The notes beneath the pieces were generated by a model that was not told the origin of the DNA, made no database searches, and saw nothing but the letters and a program-made list of their open reading frames with translations. Source: Desulfovibrio sp. (GTDB lineage Bacteria > Desulfobacterota > Desulfovibrionia > Desulfovibrionales > Desulfovibrionaceae). From it: a stretch of DNA of 64,000 nt. The stretch lies in the NCBI GenBank assembly GCA_030145055.1, contig JAQYWK010000004.1, forward strand, positions 448,701 through 512,700. Reading direction: 5' to 3'. Of the stretch, positions 47,788 to 57,001 are shown one piece after another. How positions within the stretch are numbered: the first letter of the stretch is position 1; each line of letters opens with the position of its first letter. The translations under genes were made by a program, and so were the position numbers.

Positions 47788-47961
47788 AAAAAGCCCCGAC
47801 AGACCTTCGTCCGCCGGGACAATCTAATCCCAAATATTCCAAATATCTACAATCGACAAGAACTAATCATCAAGCTGAATATCTTTACAATCAAGAACTC
47901 TATTCATATTTCTAACCGCACACATCTTCCCACGCATGGAGCAGGACTCTTCGTGCTAAGT
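47788..47961 (-). repeat. Copy 2 of the duplicated short-ORF/terminator unit
   Basis: Direct repeat of 47041-47215. The minus-strand hairpin at about 47794-47820 is followed by T residues, as in copy 1. Confidence 0.65.
47863..47937 (-). CDS. Candidate 24-residue micro-protein, copy 2
   Basis: Begins [19 protein letters not shown] and ends at TAG. Its similarity to the ORF at 47107-47190 is stronger at protein-start positions than in the flanking bases, which hints at selection on the peptide. A structured RNA is the alternative. Confidence 0.35.
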   Translation of the reverse strand: MRGKMCAVRNMNRVLDCKDIQLDD

Positions 47962-47964
47962 TGA

Positions 47965-48346
47965 ATAACCCTTGGTAATGGAAATAAAATAGAAACAAAT
48001 ATAACAGAGGCAGGGCTGTCTTTAATTAATAAGGCAAACGACATTATTTTATCTTCCGAGGATGATATATTCAAGCGTCTGTTGCAAGGAAAGGCTGAGA
48101 TATTATTACTCTTATTTAAAAAACTTAGAATAGAATGAGCATAGCATCTATATTTTACCGTTACATTGGTTGAGTGCTTTTTAATTCTTTTTACGTGTCA
48201 TAATCATTTTTAACTAACCACATAGGTAAAATTGTGTTATGGGATGAGAATGAAGTTATTGTCTGATCAATTGGTTTTTGGCTGTTTCTTTTAAGTCATC
48301 GGTAGTGCTTTGGTTTATAAGAGTAACGCACAAGGAGGCTGTTTGT
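47965..48346. other. Region with a coding-like fragment but no gene
   Basis: An open plus-strand stretch (about 47968-48138) without a start codon encodes NKIETNITEAGLSLINKAND, then KRLLQGKAEILLLLFKKLRI and a stop. It looks like the C-terminal remnant of a lost gene. The remaining bases up to the DUF4301 gene hold nothing recognisable. Confidence 0.35.
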
Positions 48347-49909
48347 ATGTCGACTGAAATAGATTTCCGCGAAGTAGAGGAAAAGTTACAGGATATAATC
48401 GGTGGTAGCGTTCCTGCTCGTGTCTTGGCGGACCAGTTTATGCGCCTTAAAAAGGGATTTAAGCCCACGGCTTTACATAGAGCTTGTACGCCAAGCGATG
48501 GCATCCTTCTTTTGTCCGATGAATTAAAAGATCAGTTGCTCGGCAGCTACGAAACGGCCGCACGCGAAGGGCGCTTCACTAAGTTTGTTCCATCTTCCGG
48601 CGCAGCGACCCGTATGTTTAAATTTCTGCTTGAGTTCTTAAAAACAGGCCATAAGAATTTTGATTCCGCTACCGATTGCGATGAATCTTACCTTGAAATG
48701 GGGCGAACCTTTATCAGTTCACTTCCCAACTTTGCATTTTATGGTGACTTAAAAGAAGTACTTCAGCGCGATAATATGAAACTTGATGAATTGCTTCTTC
48801 AGGGAGATTACCGCACTGTTTTAGAATATTTGCTCACGGAAAAAGGTCTCAAATATTCGAGTTCTCCAAAGGGCATGATTCCATTTCATGGAGCTGAAGA
48901 GGGTACACGCACTCCTTACGCAGAGCACATAGCTGAGGCAATTGAGTACGTGAAAGATAAGGACGGAAAGATTCGTCTCCACTTCACCGTATCTCCGACT
49001 CACAAAGCGGCTACGGAAAAACATATTGCGGAAGTTTTAAGTAAATTTCCGGAACTTAATTTCGAGATCACTTATTCGGAGCAATGTCGTAAGACGGATA
49101 CTATCGCGGTTGATTTAAATAATGAAATTTTCAGGACTGATGATAATAAGGTTCTTTTTAGACCTGCAGGGCATGGCGCTTTGCTTGTGAATTTGAATGA
49201 GCTGAATGCTGATCTTGTTTATCTAAAAAATATAGATAATGTTGTCCCTGACAATTTTAAAGCAGATACGATCGAGTATAAAAAGTTCATCGGTGGTCTT
49301 TTAGTACAATTCCAAAAGCAAATTTTCGATTGTATTCACAGACTGAAAACTCCCGGTTTAACAGAGATGGAAGTGGCAATTACGGCTCTTTTTGTTGTTT
49401 CTAAATTGAATATGACATTGTCAGATAATTTTGGCTCAATGTCACTTTTCGGTAAGGCTGGTTACTTAATATCAAAGTTGGATAAACCTATCAGGGTTTG
49501 CGGGATGGTTAGAAATCAGGGCGAGCCGGGCGGTGGACCATTTTGGGTTGTTGGTTCGGACGGTTTCATATCCCCGCAGATCGTGGAGAAAAGTCAGGTT
49601 GATATGAATGCCCCTGATCAGGTAGAAATATTAAACTCATCAACACATTTCAATCCGGTTGATATTGTTTGCGGCCTGCGCAACTACTGCGGAGAGCAAT
49701 TTGACCTGATGAAATATACTGACCCAGAAACTGGATTCATTTCACATAAGTCTAAACAAGGGCGGGATCTAAAAGCTCTCGAACTTCCGGGACTTTGGAA
49801 TGGATCGATGGCTGATTGGGTAACAGTTTTTGTTGAAGTCCCGCTTAGCACTTTTTCACCAGTGAAAACAGTTAACGATTTGTTAAATGATGAGCATCGG
49901 AATTTGTAG
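48347..49909 (+). CDS. DUF4301 family protein
   Basis: The ATG at 48347 follows AAGGAGG and gives a 520-residue protein; the longer frame adds 23 unlikely residues. It is soluble and matches the DUF4301 family, which is best known from Bacteroidetes: VPSSGAATRMFK near the N-terminus looks like a phosphate- or nucleotide-binding loop of a nucleotidyltransferase-like fold, followed by SPKGMIPFHG, RPAGHGALLVNLNEL, LKNIDNVVPDNFK and GMVRNQGEPGGGPFWV. The biochemical role of the family is not established. A terminator follows. Confidence 0.82.
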   Translation: MSTEIDFREVEEKLQDIIGGSVPARVLADQFMRLKKGFKPTALHRACTPSDGILLLSDELKDQLLGSYETAAREGRFTKFVPSSGAATRMFKFLLEFLKTGHKNFDSATDCDESYLEMGRTFISSLPNFAFYGDLKEVLQRDNMKLDELLLQGDYRTVLEYLLTEKGLKYSSSPKGMIPFHGAEEGTRTPYAEHIAEAIEYVKDKDGKIRLHFTVSPTHKAATEKHIAEVLSKFPELNFEITYSEQCRKTDTIAVDLNNEIFRTDDNKVLFRPAGHGALLVNLNELNADLVYLKNIDNVVPDNFKADTIEYKKFIGGLLVQFQKQIFDCIHRLKTPGLTEMEVAITALFVVSKLNMTLSDNFGSMSLFGKAGYLISKLDKPIRVCGMVRNQGEPGGGPFWVVGSDGFISPQIVEKSQVDMNAPDQVEILNSSTHFNPVDIVCGLRNYCGEQFDLMKYTDPETGFISHKSKQGRDLKALELPGLWNGSMADWVTVFVEVPLSTFSPVKTVNDLLNDEHRNL

Positions 49910-49942
49910 CTTGTGCTCGTTGCATATTCGCATGATTTAATT

Positions 49943-49978
49943 AAAAGCCTGTCAGGTTATGACGGGCTTTTCTTTTTG
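49943..49978 (+). terminator. Terminator after the DUF4301 gene
   Basis: AAAAGCCTGTCA-GGTTA-TGACGGGCTTTT followed by CTTTTTG. Confidence 0.88.
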
Positions 49979-49994
49979 CGTAAAAGGTTTCATT

Positions 49995-50147
49995 ATGATC
50001 AAAGGAAACTTCGTAGCGGTAATTACGACTACTTATGCGTTTGTTATTGCGTATATTTATAACGGCTCTACCCATTGGTGGGATATGTTGGTTTTAATGT
50101 TAGTTTTTGTTAGTTATCAAGAGTTAAATTATGAGACAAAACAATAA
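49995..50147 (+). CDS. Small membrane protein upstream of hydG
   Basis: The ATG at 49995 has AAAGG seven bases upstream. The 50-residue product has two hydrophobic stretches (about 6-18 and 27-40) and overlaps the hydG start by 17 bases. It starts directly after the previous gene's terminator, so it may carry the first cistron of the hyd operon. No family was recognised; coding status is uncertain. Confidence 0.4.
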   Translation: MIKGNFVAVITTTYAFVIAYIYNGSTHWWDMLVLMLVFVSYQELNYETKQ

Positions 50148-51555
50148 GTTAAGTAGTTCATTAGAGTCTTTTATTGATGAAGACCTTATTTGGGCTGAAA
50201 TAGATAAAGCGACTGATCCTGACCCTGCACTTGTTCGCGATATTCTTGCCAAGGCGAAGGATGCTAAAGGTCTTTCTCCTTTTGAAGCGGCTGTACTGCT
50301 TAAGAATACAGATAAGGAACTCGATAACGAACTTTTCTCGGCTGCAATAGAAGTTAAAAAGAACATTTACGGTAATCGTCTGGTGCTGTTTGCTCCGCTT
50401 TATATAACTAATGAATGTAATAACCAGTGTTCGTATTGCGGCTTTAATGCGAAAAATAAAGAACTCACGCGCCGAACTCTCACAAGTAAAGAAATTTCAG
50501 AAGAAGTCACGGTCTTAGAAGATTTGGGCCATAAACGGCTACTGCTTGTTTATGGCGAGCATCCAAAGTTAGATGCGGAGTGGATAGCTCAGACAGTACG
50601 CGATGTTTATGATGTTACATCACGTAAAAGCGGTGAAATTCGCAGGGTGAATATTAACTGCGCACCGCTTGATGTTGAAGGCTTTAAAACTCTTAACGAG
50701 GTTGGCATAGGTACGTATCAGTGTTTTCACGAAACGTATCACCGTGAAACATACGAAAAGGTTCACACCGCAGGTAATAAAGCTGATTATCTGTGGCGGC
50801 TTCACGCTATGCACCGTGCGCAGGAGGCGGGCATTGATGATGTGGGCATGGGCGTACTTTTCGGACTTTTTGATCCTGTTTTCGAAGTTATGGGGCTTTT
50901 ATACCATGCCTTGCAGCTTGAAAAAGACTGTGGAGTGGGGCCGCATACCATTTCTTTTCCACGGCTTGAGCCTGCACTTGGATCAGAAATAGCCTTTAAT
51001 CCTCCTTACCTGTCATCTGATCATGATTTCAAGAAAATCGTATCAGTACTTCGTCTCGTGTTTCCATATGCAGGGCTTATTCTAACCACTCGCGAAAGTT
51101 CCGAATTCCGTGCAGAGCTACTTGAAGTGGGGGTAACTCAGCTTTCTGCTGGTTCGCGAACTTATCCGGGAGCCTATAGCGACCCTGAATTTGATCGGCC
51201 TGATGTTCAGCAATTCTGTGTGGGAGATAATCGATCACTTGATGAGGTTATCCAATCAATTGTTAGTGAGCACGGTTATATTCCATCATGGTGTACGGCT
51301 TGTTATCGTCTGGGGCGTACGGGAAAGCATTTTATGGATCTCGCAAAAACAGGTTTCATCCAGAAATTTTGTCTTCCTAATGGATTACTGACTTTTAAAG
51401 AGTATTTGGAAGATTACGGCTCTGATGAAACTAAAAGGATCGGAGATGAGTTCTTACTGCGTGAAATAGAGAAATACGCTGACCCGAAGCGAAAAAAGCT
51501 GGTTGAAGATCGCCTTGCTCGCATGGAAAAAGGGGAAAGAGATCTTTTCATATAG
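50131..51555 (+). CDS. hydG: [FeFe]-hydrogenase maturase HydG (tyrosine lyase)
   Basis: A 474-residue radical SAM enzyme that cleaves tyrosine to make the CO and CN ligands of the H-cluster and delivers an Fe(CO)2(CN)-Cys unit. The SAM cluster motif is C96-x3-C100-x2-C103 (CNNQCSYC). The C-terminal auxiliary-cluster motif is C388-x2-C391-x22-C414 (WCTACYRLGR ... KFC), the form that separates HydG from ThiH. It heads a hydG-hydE-hydF operon. No [FeFe]-hydrogenase structural gene lies in the window, so the client enzyme is encoded elsewhere. Confidence 0.96.
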   Translation: MRQNNKLSSSLESFIDEDLIWAEIDKATDPDPALVRDILAKAKDAKGLSPFEAAVLLKNTDKELDNELFSAAIEVKKNIYGNRLVLFAPLYITNECNNQCSYCGFNAKNKELTRRTLTSKEISEEVTVLEDLGHKRLLLVYGEHPKLDAEWIAQTVRDVYDVTSRKSGEIRRVNINCAPLDVEGFKTLNEVGIGTYQCFHETYHRETYEKVHTAGNKADYLWRLHAMHRAQEAGIDDVGMGVLFGLFDPVFEVMGLLYHALQLEKDCGVGPHTISFPRLEPALGSEIAFNPPYLSSDHDFKKIVSVLRLVFPYAGLILTTRESSEFRAELLEVGVTQLSAGSRTYPGAYSDPEFDRPDVQQFCVGDNRSLDEVIQSIVSEHGYIPSWCTACYRLGRTGKHFMDLAKTGFIQKFCLPNGLLTFKEYLEDYGSDETKRIGDEFLLREIEKYADPKRKKLVEDRLARMEKGERDLFI

Positions 51556-51615
51556 TTATTTTGTTGGAGCGATAACAATATTTTATAAGTTTAATTGGAA
51601 CCGGATTTAAAAATA

Positions 51616-52647
51616 ATGCGCGATTTTAGTGACGATGAAATTTTGGCCTATTTAAATGGCTGCAATGATAATGAGCTTTTTAAATTAGCGGATAAACTGT
51701 GTCGCGCTGAATTTTCGGATCAAGTTTATTTACGTGCAATTGTGGAATTTTCAAATTTTTGTAATAAAAAGTGTAAGTATTGCGGGCTTAGATACCCTAA
51801 TTCAGAAATTACGCGTTATCAGTTAGATGATCAGGTCATCATTGATGTGGCAAGCCTTGCTGCATCAAATGGAGCCGGCACAATAGTATTGCAGTCCGGT
51901 GATGATTTCAGCTATTCCGCAGAGAGGATTGGCGAGATTGTGCGTAATATTAAAAGGGAACATGATGTTGCGGTTACGCTTTCTGTTGGCGATCGCGGAA
52001 TTGATGAGTATGATCACTGGTTCAGATGTGGTGCCGATCGTTGTTTAATTAAGCTCGAAACAACTGACCCCGATTTTTATAAAGACATACGGTGCGGAGA
52101 AAGTTTTGCTGAGCGCTTGAACCTCGTGAAAGAGGTACGGGAAATAGGGTACGAGGTCGGCTCAGGAATTATTGTCGGATTGCCGGGCTACACTCCAGAA
52201 TCTTTGCTACAGGATATCCTCTTTTTAACGAGCCTTGATCTAGATATGATTGCTGCAGGGCCGTTCATCCCGCACCCAGAAACTCCTTTTTACGCCAGTC
52301 CCTCAGATGGTTTAAGTATGGCTTACCGCGTAACCTCATTACTTCGCATACTTAATCAAAGATCCAATATTCCGGCTACATCTGCCTTGGATTCTTTAAT
52401 GGTTGATGGACGTAAGATTGGGCTGAGCAGAGGGTGTAACGTCATTATGCCATCGGTTACTCCCAATGTGAACCGAGCTGATTATAATATATACCCGGGT
52501 AAGAATTCTGTCACCTTAGATGGCGACAACGGAGTTGTGGAGGCTAAGGAAATGATTCGTTCTTTGAACTTAGTTCCCTCTGTGTCTAAAGGATATTCAA
52601 ATAAAAAATGCGTACTTAAGAATCTGAATATAATGAATATTCATTAA
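51616..52647 (+). CDS. hydE: [FeFe]-hydrogenase maturase HydE (radical SAM)
   Basis: A radical SAM enzyme of about 343 residues that converts the HydG product toward the dithiolate-bridged diiron precursor. The cluster motif is CNKKCKYC (about residues 49-56). Other HydE segments are GLRYPNSEITRYQL, SGDDFSYSAERIGEIV, ETTDPDFYKDIRCG, GIIVGLPGYTPESLLQDI and GPFIPHPETPF. The start is uncertain: ATG at 51616 or TTG at 51595, neither with a strong ribosome site. It sits 60 bases after hydG and 80 before hydF, in one apparent operon. Confidence 0.93.
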   Translation: MRDFSDDEILAYLNGCNDNELFKLADKLCRAEFSDQVYLRAIVEFSNFCNKKCKYCGLRYPNSEITRYQLDDQVIIDVASLAASNGAGTIVLQSGDDFSYSAERIGEIVRNIKREHDVAVTLSVGDRGIDEYDHWFRCGADRCLIKLETTDPDFYKDIRCGESFAERLNLVKEVREIGYEVGSGIIVGLPGYTPESLLQDILFLTSLDLDMIAAGPFIPHPETPFYASPSDGLSMAYRVTSLLRILNQRSNIPATSALDSLMVDGRKIGLSRGCNVIMPSVTPNVNRADYNIYPGKNSVTLDGDNGVVEAKEMIRSLNLVPSVSKGYSNKKCVLKNLNIMNIH

Positions 52648-52726
52648 TGCAGCATACAGATAATAAACGGCGAAAATTGTAAACGTGCAAAATAGTAAAT
52701 AGGCAAATCAGTAAACAGGATAAACA

Positions 52727-53929
52727 ATGTCGAATAAAGCTCCGCGTGGAATAAGGATGGTCATAGCCCTTGCTGGAAGGCGTAATACTGGGAAGTCGTC
52801 ACTGATTAATTCAATTGTTGATCAGGAGGTGGCAATAGTATCAGATCACCCGGGAACAACTACGGATGCGGTGGCTAAACATTACGAATTGCTACCTTTA
52901 GGGCCTGTTACATTCTATGATACCGCTGGTCTTGATGATACCGGTGAACTTGGCGAGTTGCGCATTAAGGCTACACAAAAGGTTCTCTGGCGATCAGATG
53001 TAGTACTTGTGGTGGTTGGTGATGAGGGCATTACTGACTACGAGAAGCAGATCATCGAAAATATTCACGGTTTGCAGATTCCACTTATAGTGGTGTTCAA
53101 TAAGAATGATTTACGAGAACCTACTGCCCATGATTTATCCTTTTGCCGCAATAATAATATCTCATATCTAGCTGTTTCCGCTACTCTCGGATTAAATGTA
53201 TCAGAGTTAAAAGGGGCTATTGTAGATATGGCGCCTGAGGATATGAAACGTGATCCCGTGCTCGCGGGAGATCTGTTTAGTGCTGGGGATTTTGTGGTCT
53301 GCGTTGTGCCTATAGATTTGTCCGCTCCGAAGGGGAGACTTATTTTACCGCAAGTGCAGGTGCTGCGTGAAATACTTGATTGCAATGCGATTGGAGTCAC
53401 AGTTAAGGAGCATGATCTTGCTAAATCCCTGTCCAATTTTAAAGACGAACCTACTCTCGTTATCACTGATTCGCAGGTAGTAAAAAGTGTTGCGAATATT
53501 GTTCCTGACCATATTCCTTTAACTACATTCTCTACCCTTTTTGCTCGCTATAAAGGCAACTTGCCTCTCCTTGTAGAGGGGGCTAAAGCTATAGACACTT
53601 TGAAAGATGGTGATACTGTTCTTATTGGTGAAGCTTGTTCACATCATGCCATGGACGATGATATTGGGCGTGTTAAAATTCCCAACTGGATTTCGAACTA
53701 TACTGGTAAAAATATAAATTTTGAAACATATTCCGGCTATGATTTTCCGGATGATCTTGAACGTTTTAAAGTAGTTATCCATTGCGGTGCTTGCATGTTG
53801 AATAGAACTGAAATGTTGCGGCGTATTAATGAGTGTCGCCGTAGAAAAGTGCCCATAACAAATTACGGTGTCGCTATATCAAAACTTCAAGGAGTTATGG
53901 ATAGAATCATTGAGTCTTTCAGGTTATAA
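52727..53929 (+). CDS. hydF: [FeFe]-hydrogenase maturase HydF (GTPase scaffold)
   Basis: A 400-residue scaffold that assembles and transfers the diiron subcluster to apo-hydrogenase. The N-terminal GTPase domain has the P-loop GRRNTGKS (17-24), the DTAG switch in FYDTAGLDD and NKND. The C-terminal cluster domain has EACSHHAMDDDIGRVKIPNW and HCGACMLNR, giving the C-x-H-H and C-x-x-C ligands conserved in HydF. A dimerisation domain lies between. Completes hydGEF; no terminator is obvious before the ercA-like gene 245 bases downstream. Confidence 0.95.
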   Translation: MSNKAPRGIRMVIALAGRRNTGKSSLINSIVDQEVAIVSDHPGTTTDAVAKHYELLPLGPVTFYDTAGLDDTGELGELRIKATQKVLWRSDVVLVVVGDEGITDYEKQIIENIHGLQIPLIVVFNKNDLREPTAHDLSFCRNNNISYLAVSATLGLNVSELKGAIVDMAPEDMKRDPVLAGDLFSAGDFVVCVVPIDLSAPKGRLILPQVQVLREILDCNAIGVTVKEHDLAKSLSNFKDEPTLVITDSQVVKSVANIVPDHIPLTTFSTLFARYKGNLPLLVEGAKAIDTLKDGDTVLIGEACSHHAMDDDIGRVKIPNWISNYTGKNINFETYSGYDFPDDLERFKVVIHCGACMLNRTEMLRRINECRRRKVPITNYGVAISKLQGVMDRIIESFRL

Positions 53930-54174
53930 TATATTACAAGTAATAAAGCTCGGATATTATTGATGAACTTTGCTTTGAAAATGTATGTGCATCTAGCTAT
54001 TCAGGGGCAATACCTATTTCAGAGTTAGAATAAAAACCATTTTCATAATGATGAAATGCGCGTAATAATAAATAGGAATATGAATCGTAGGGTAGATTTT
54101 TTTGTACTCACTTTTGATGCAATCGTAATTGTGTCATTAAATATTGGATTTGATCTTTTTTTTATGGAGGTCAC

Positions 54175-55335
54175 GTGAAGCAGGTATTAGAGATTCGAAA
54201 ATTTGTAGCACCTGAACTTATATTCGGACCGGGATCAGCTTTGCTTGCTGGTCAATATGCTGAAAATTTTGGGGCAAGCAAGGCTCTCATTGTTACTGAC
54301 CTTGGAATTGTAAAGTGCAGCTGGGTTACTTCTGTGCGCGAAAGTTTGGAAAAAGCAGGGATTGAAACATTTACCTTTAGTGACGTCTCAGAAAATCCCA
54401 GAGATGCTGAAGTCATGAAGGGAGCTGAGTTTTACCGTGAGAATAATTGTGACTGTATTGTTGCTGTTGGTGGCGGAAGTCCTATGGATTGCGCAAAAGG
54501 AATAGGCATCGTAACCACAAACAATGCTCATATTTTGTCTTTTGAAGGGGTTGATATGGTGGATTCTCCGGGGCCACCTTTGATATGCATCCCGACCACT
54601 GCGGGCAGTTCTGCGGATGTTTCACAGTTTGCTATCATTACGGATACCACGCGGGATGTTAAAATAAGTATTGTCAGTAAGGCAATGGTCCCAGATATCG
54701 CACTTGTTGATCCTATCCTAACAACAACAATGAGTGCGCAACTGACAGCGGCCACCGGCATTGATGCTCTTACGCACGCCATAGAAGCGTATGTCTCAAA
54801 CGCTAATTCTGCGGTCACAGATGTTTTTGCTCTTGATGCTATAAAGTTGGTGAGTGCTAATCTAGTCGCGACCATAAAAGATCCTGCTAATCTCGAGCTT
54901 CGCGGTCTGATTATGCTTGGAAGTATGGAAGCAGGGCTTGCTTTTTCTAACGCAATTCTCGGTGCTGTTCATGCAATGGCGCATAGCCTTGGGGGGCATT
55001 TGGATCTCCCGCACGGTGAGTGCAACGCGATATTGCTTCCTTACGTAATAAAAGTAAATTTTCCATTTTCTGAAAGTAGATACACTGAAATTGCCAGATC
55101 CATGGGGGTTTCTGTTGATGGCAAGACTCCTGAGCAGGTATGCCAAAGTCTTATAGATGCTATTATAGAACTCAGGACTAATGCTGGAATAAGAAAAAGC
55201 CTAAAAGATTTCGGACTTAAAAAAACTGATATTCCTAAGCTTGCAGAATTGGCTTTGCAGGATGCTTGTATGATTACCAACCCCGTTGATTTGAGTCGTA
55301 ATGATGTAGAGAGAATTTATGAAGCGGCGTTCTAA
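54175..55335 (+). CDS. ercA: ErcA-like iron alcohol dehydrogenase family regulatory protein
   Basis: Starts at GTG with GGAGG upstream. A 386-residue member of the group III alcohol dehydrogenase fold with GGGSPMDCAKGIGIV, IPTTAGSSADVSQFAII, Asp and His in GIDALTHAIEA, His in VHAMAHSLGG and His in DLPHGE, so the iron site is intact. The segment RKFVAPELIFGPGS and the SADVSQFAI variant match the ErcA subgroup, reported in Pseudomonas as part of a regulatory network for alcohol oxidation together with PAS kinases. The overlap of 17 bases with a PAS histidine kinase gene supports a regulatory rather than purely catabolic role. Confidence 0.8.
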   Translation: MKQVLEIRKFVAPELIFGPGSALLAGQYAENFGASKALIVTDLGIVKCSWVTSVRESLEKAGIETFTFSDVSENPRDAEVMKGAEFYRENNCDCIVAVGGGSPMDCAKGIGIVTTNNAHILSFEGVDMVDSPGPPLICIPTTAGSSADVSQFAIITDTTRDVKISIVSKAMVPDIALVDPILTTTMSAQLTAATGIDALTHAIEAYVSNANSAVTDVFALDAIKLVSANLVATIKDPANLELRGLIMLGSMEAGLAFSNAILGAVHAMAHSLGGHLDLPHGECNAILLPYVIKVNFPFSESRYTEIARSMGVSVDGKTPEQVCQSLIDAIIELRTNAGIRKSLKDFGLKKTDIPKLAELALQDACMITNPVDLSRNDVERIYEAAF

Positions 55336-57001
55336 ATCTGACAGCAACGAGAATGTTCGCAACAAGCTTATCGGGCTTGGTGAGAACTCTATGCGTAAGA
55401 GTTATTATCCTGAATTGCGTGCTCGGGTTAATGAACTTGAGCGCTTTAGAGCATTGGTTGAGCACGCGAATGATGCCCTTTTTGTTATTGATGCCTTTGC
55501 TTGGGATTTTGCAGATATTAATGCTACAGCCCTGAAAATAACCAATTTTAAACGTGAAGAGCTTATCGAAAGTTCTCCTGAGATGATTTTCCCTAAATCA
55601 ACTTGTGAGCTTCTGCATGATATAGTTGCGCAAAATACTAATAGTGTTTTGCGCGATGAAGAAGGGCTCTATACAACTGAATTGCTGGTTAAAGAGGGTG
55701 GAACCGTCCCCGTAGAAATTACAATGAGGGTACTCTTGGTTGGTGGCAGGCTCTATGTTGTGATGGTTGCTCGGGATGTTACGCGCCGTCTTGCTGATCA
55801 GATGGAATTGCAAAAGACCCGTACTTATCTCGGTAATGTTATTAACTCTATGCAATCTATTCTTGTTGGTGTTGATGATAAATTGAACGTTGTTCTCTGG
55901 AATTCATCAGCAGTAGGTGAAACTGGAATAGCTGAGCCTGCAGCTTTAGGAAATTTTCTTTTTGATGTTATGCCCGAGCTTAGGAAATTTAATAAATTAA
56001 TTAATAATACTATTTTGAGTGATAAGTCCGCTGGAACTGAAATTTTCCCTTTTGAGCATAGTGGAGAAACTGTGTTTTATGAAATTGCAGTTTTCCCTTT
56101 TAAAGGGGGAGTTGAAGGGGATTCAGGTGCGGTTATTAGAATAGATGACATCACTGCCCGTACAAGAATGGAAGAGGTGATGGTTCAAACCGAAAAAATG
56201 ATGACTGTGGGCGGACTTGCTGCAGGAATGGCGCATGAAATTAATAATCCTCTGGGTGGTATACTGCAGGGAAGTCAGAATTTATTGCGCAGACTTTCGG
56301 TCGAATTCGAAAAGAATCATGCTGTAGCTAAAGAGTGCGGAACTACTTTTGAGGCAATTCATGAGTACTGCGAAAAGCGTGGGATTATATCTAAGGTCAC
56401 TTCTATTCAGGAGCTTGGAAAGCGTTCTGCCAGAATTGTGGCAAATATGCTTCAGTTCAGTCGCCAGACTGGGGGAGAGCAGTTTTGTACAGATCTCGTT
56501 AAGGTTGTCGAAGACGCTATTGAACTTGCTTCTAGCGGTTATGATTTTTATCGAAAGGAAGGAAGCAAGAGCGTAGAGATCATTCGAGAGTTTGACGTAA
56601 ATGTTCCCTGTGTTTTTTGTGCTCCATCTGAAATTGAGCAAGTGCTGATAAATCTTATAAAAAACTCAGTTCAGGCAATTCTTTCATCTCGGGAAAAAGG
56701 AGAGACGAAGGGCGGAAAGATTTATGTCAGAGTTAGAACTGATGGAGACTTTATAAGGCTCGAAATCGAAGATAACGGCCCTGGCATGGATATAGAAACT
56801 AAAAAGAAGGCTATGGAGCCATTCTTCACGACAAAAGAACATGGTGTTGGAACTGGGCTTGGTCTTTTTGTCTCATATTTTATTATTACTCAGAAACATA
56901 AAGGGTCTTTCATTATAGAAACCAGCCCATTTCAGGGAACCACCATTATCATTAAGCTTCCTATTGCTAAGCATTGTGAGAATAATATTTCAAATATCTA
57001 A
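55319..57001 (+). CDS. PAS-domain histidine kinase coupled to ErcA-like protein
   Basis: A 560-residue soluble kinase whose ATG lies inside the end of the ercA-like gene, so the two are translationally coupled. It has a short basic N-tail, a first PAS domain (about 45-155), a second PAS (about 165-275), HisKA with the phospho-His in GMAHEINNPLGGI (about 302), and HATPase with NLIKNSVQAILSS, DNGPGMDIETKKKAMEP and GTGLGLFVSYFII. This is the NtrB/atoS-like HisKA class. No receiver gene follows, and the next gene is convergent. It probably senses metabolic or redox state together with ErcA. Confidence 0.9.
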   Translation: MKRRSKSDSNENVRNKLIGLGENSMRKSYYPELRARVNELERFRALVEHANDALFVIDAFAWDFADINATALKITNFKREELIESSPEMIFPKSTCELLHDIVAQNTNSVLRDEEGLYTTELLVKEGGTVPVEITMRVLLVGGRLYVVMVARDVTRRLADQMELQKTRTYLGNVINSMQSILVGVDDKLNVVLWNSSAVGETGIAEPAALGNFLFDVMPELRKFNKLINNTILSDKSAGTEIFPFEHSGETVFYEIAVFPFKGGVEGDSGAVIRIDDITARTRMEEVMVQTEKMMTVGGLAAGMAHEINNPLGGILQGSQNLLRRLSVEFEKNHAVAKECGTTFEAIHEYCEKRGIISKVTSIQELGKRSARIVANMLQFSRQTGGEQFCTDLVKVVEDAIELASSGYDFYRKEGSKSVEIIREFDVNVPCVFCAPSEIEQVLINLIKNSVQAILSSREKGETKGGKIYVRVRTDGDFIRLEIEDNGPGMDIETKKKAMEPFFTTKEHGVGTGLGLFVSYFIITQKHKGSFIIETSPFQGTTIIIKLPIAKHCENNISNI

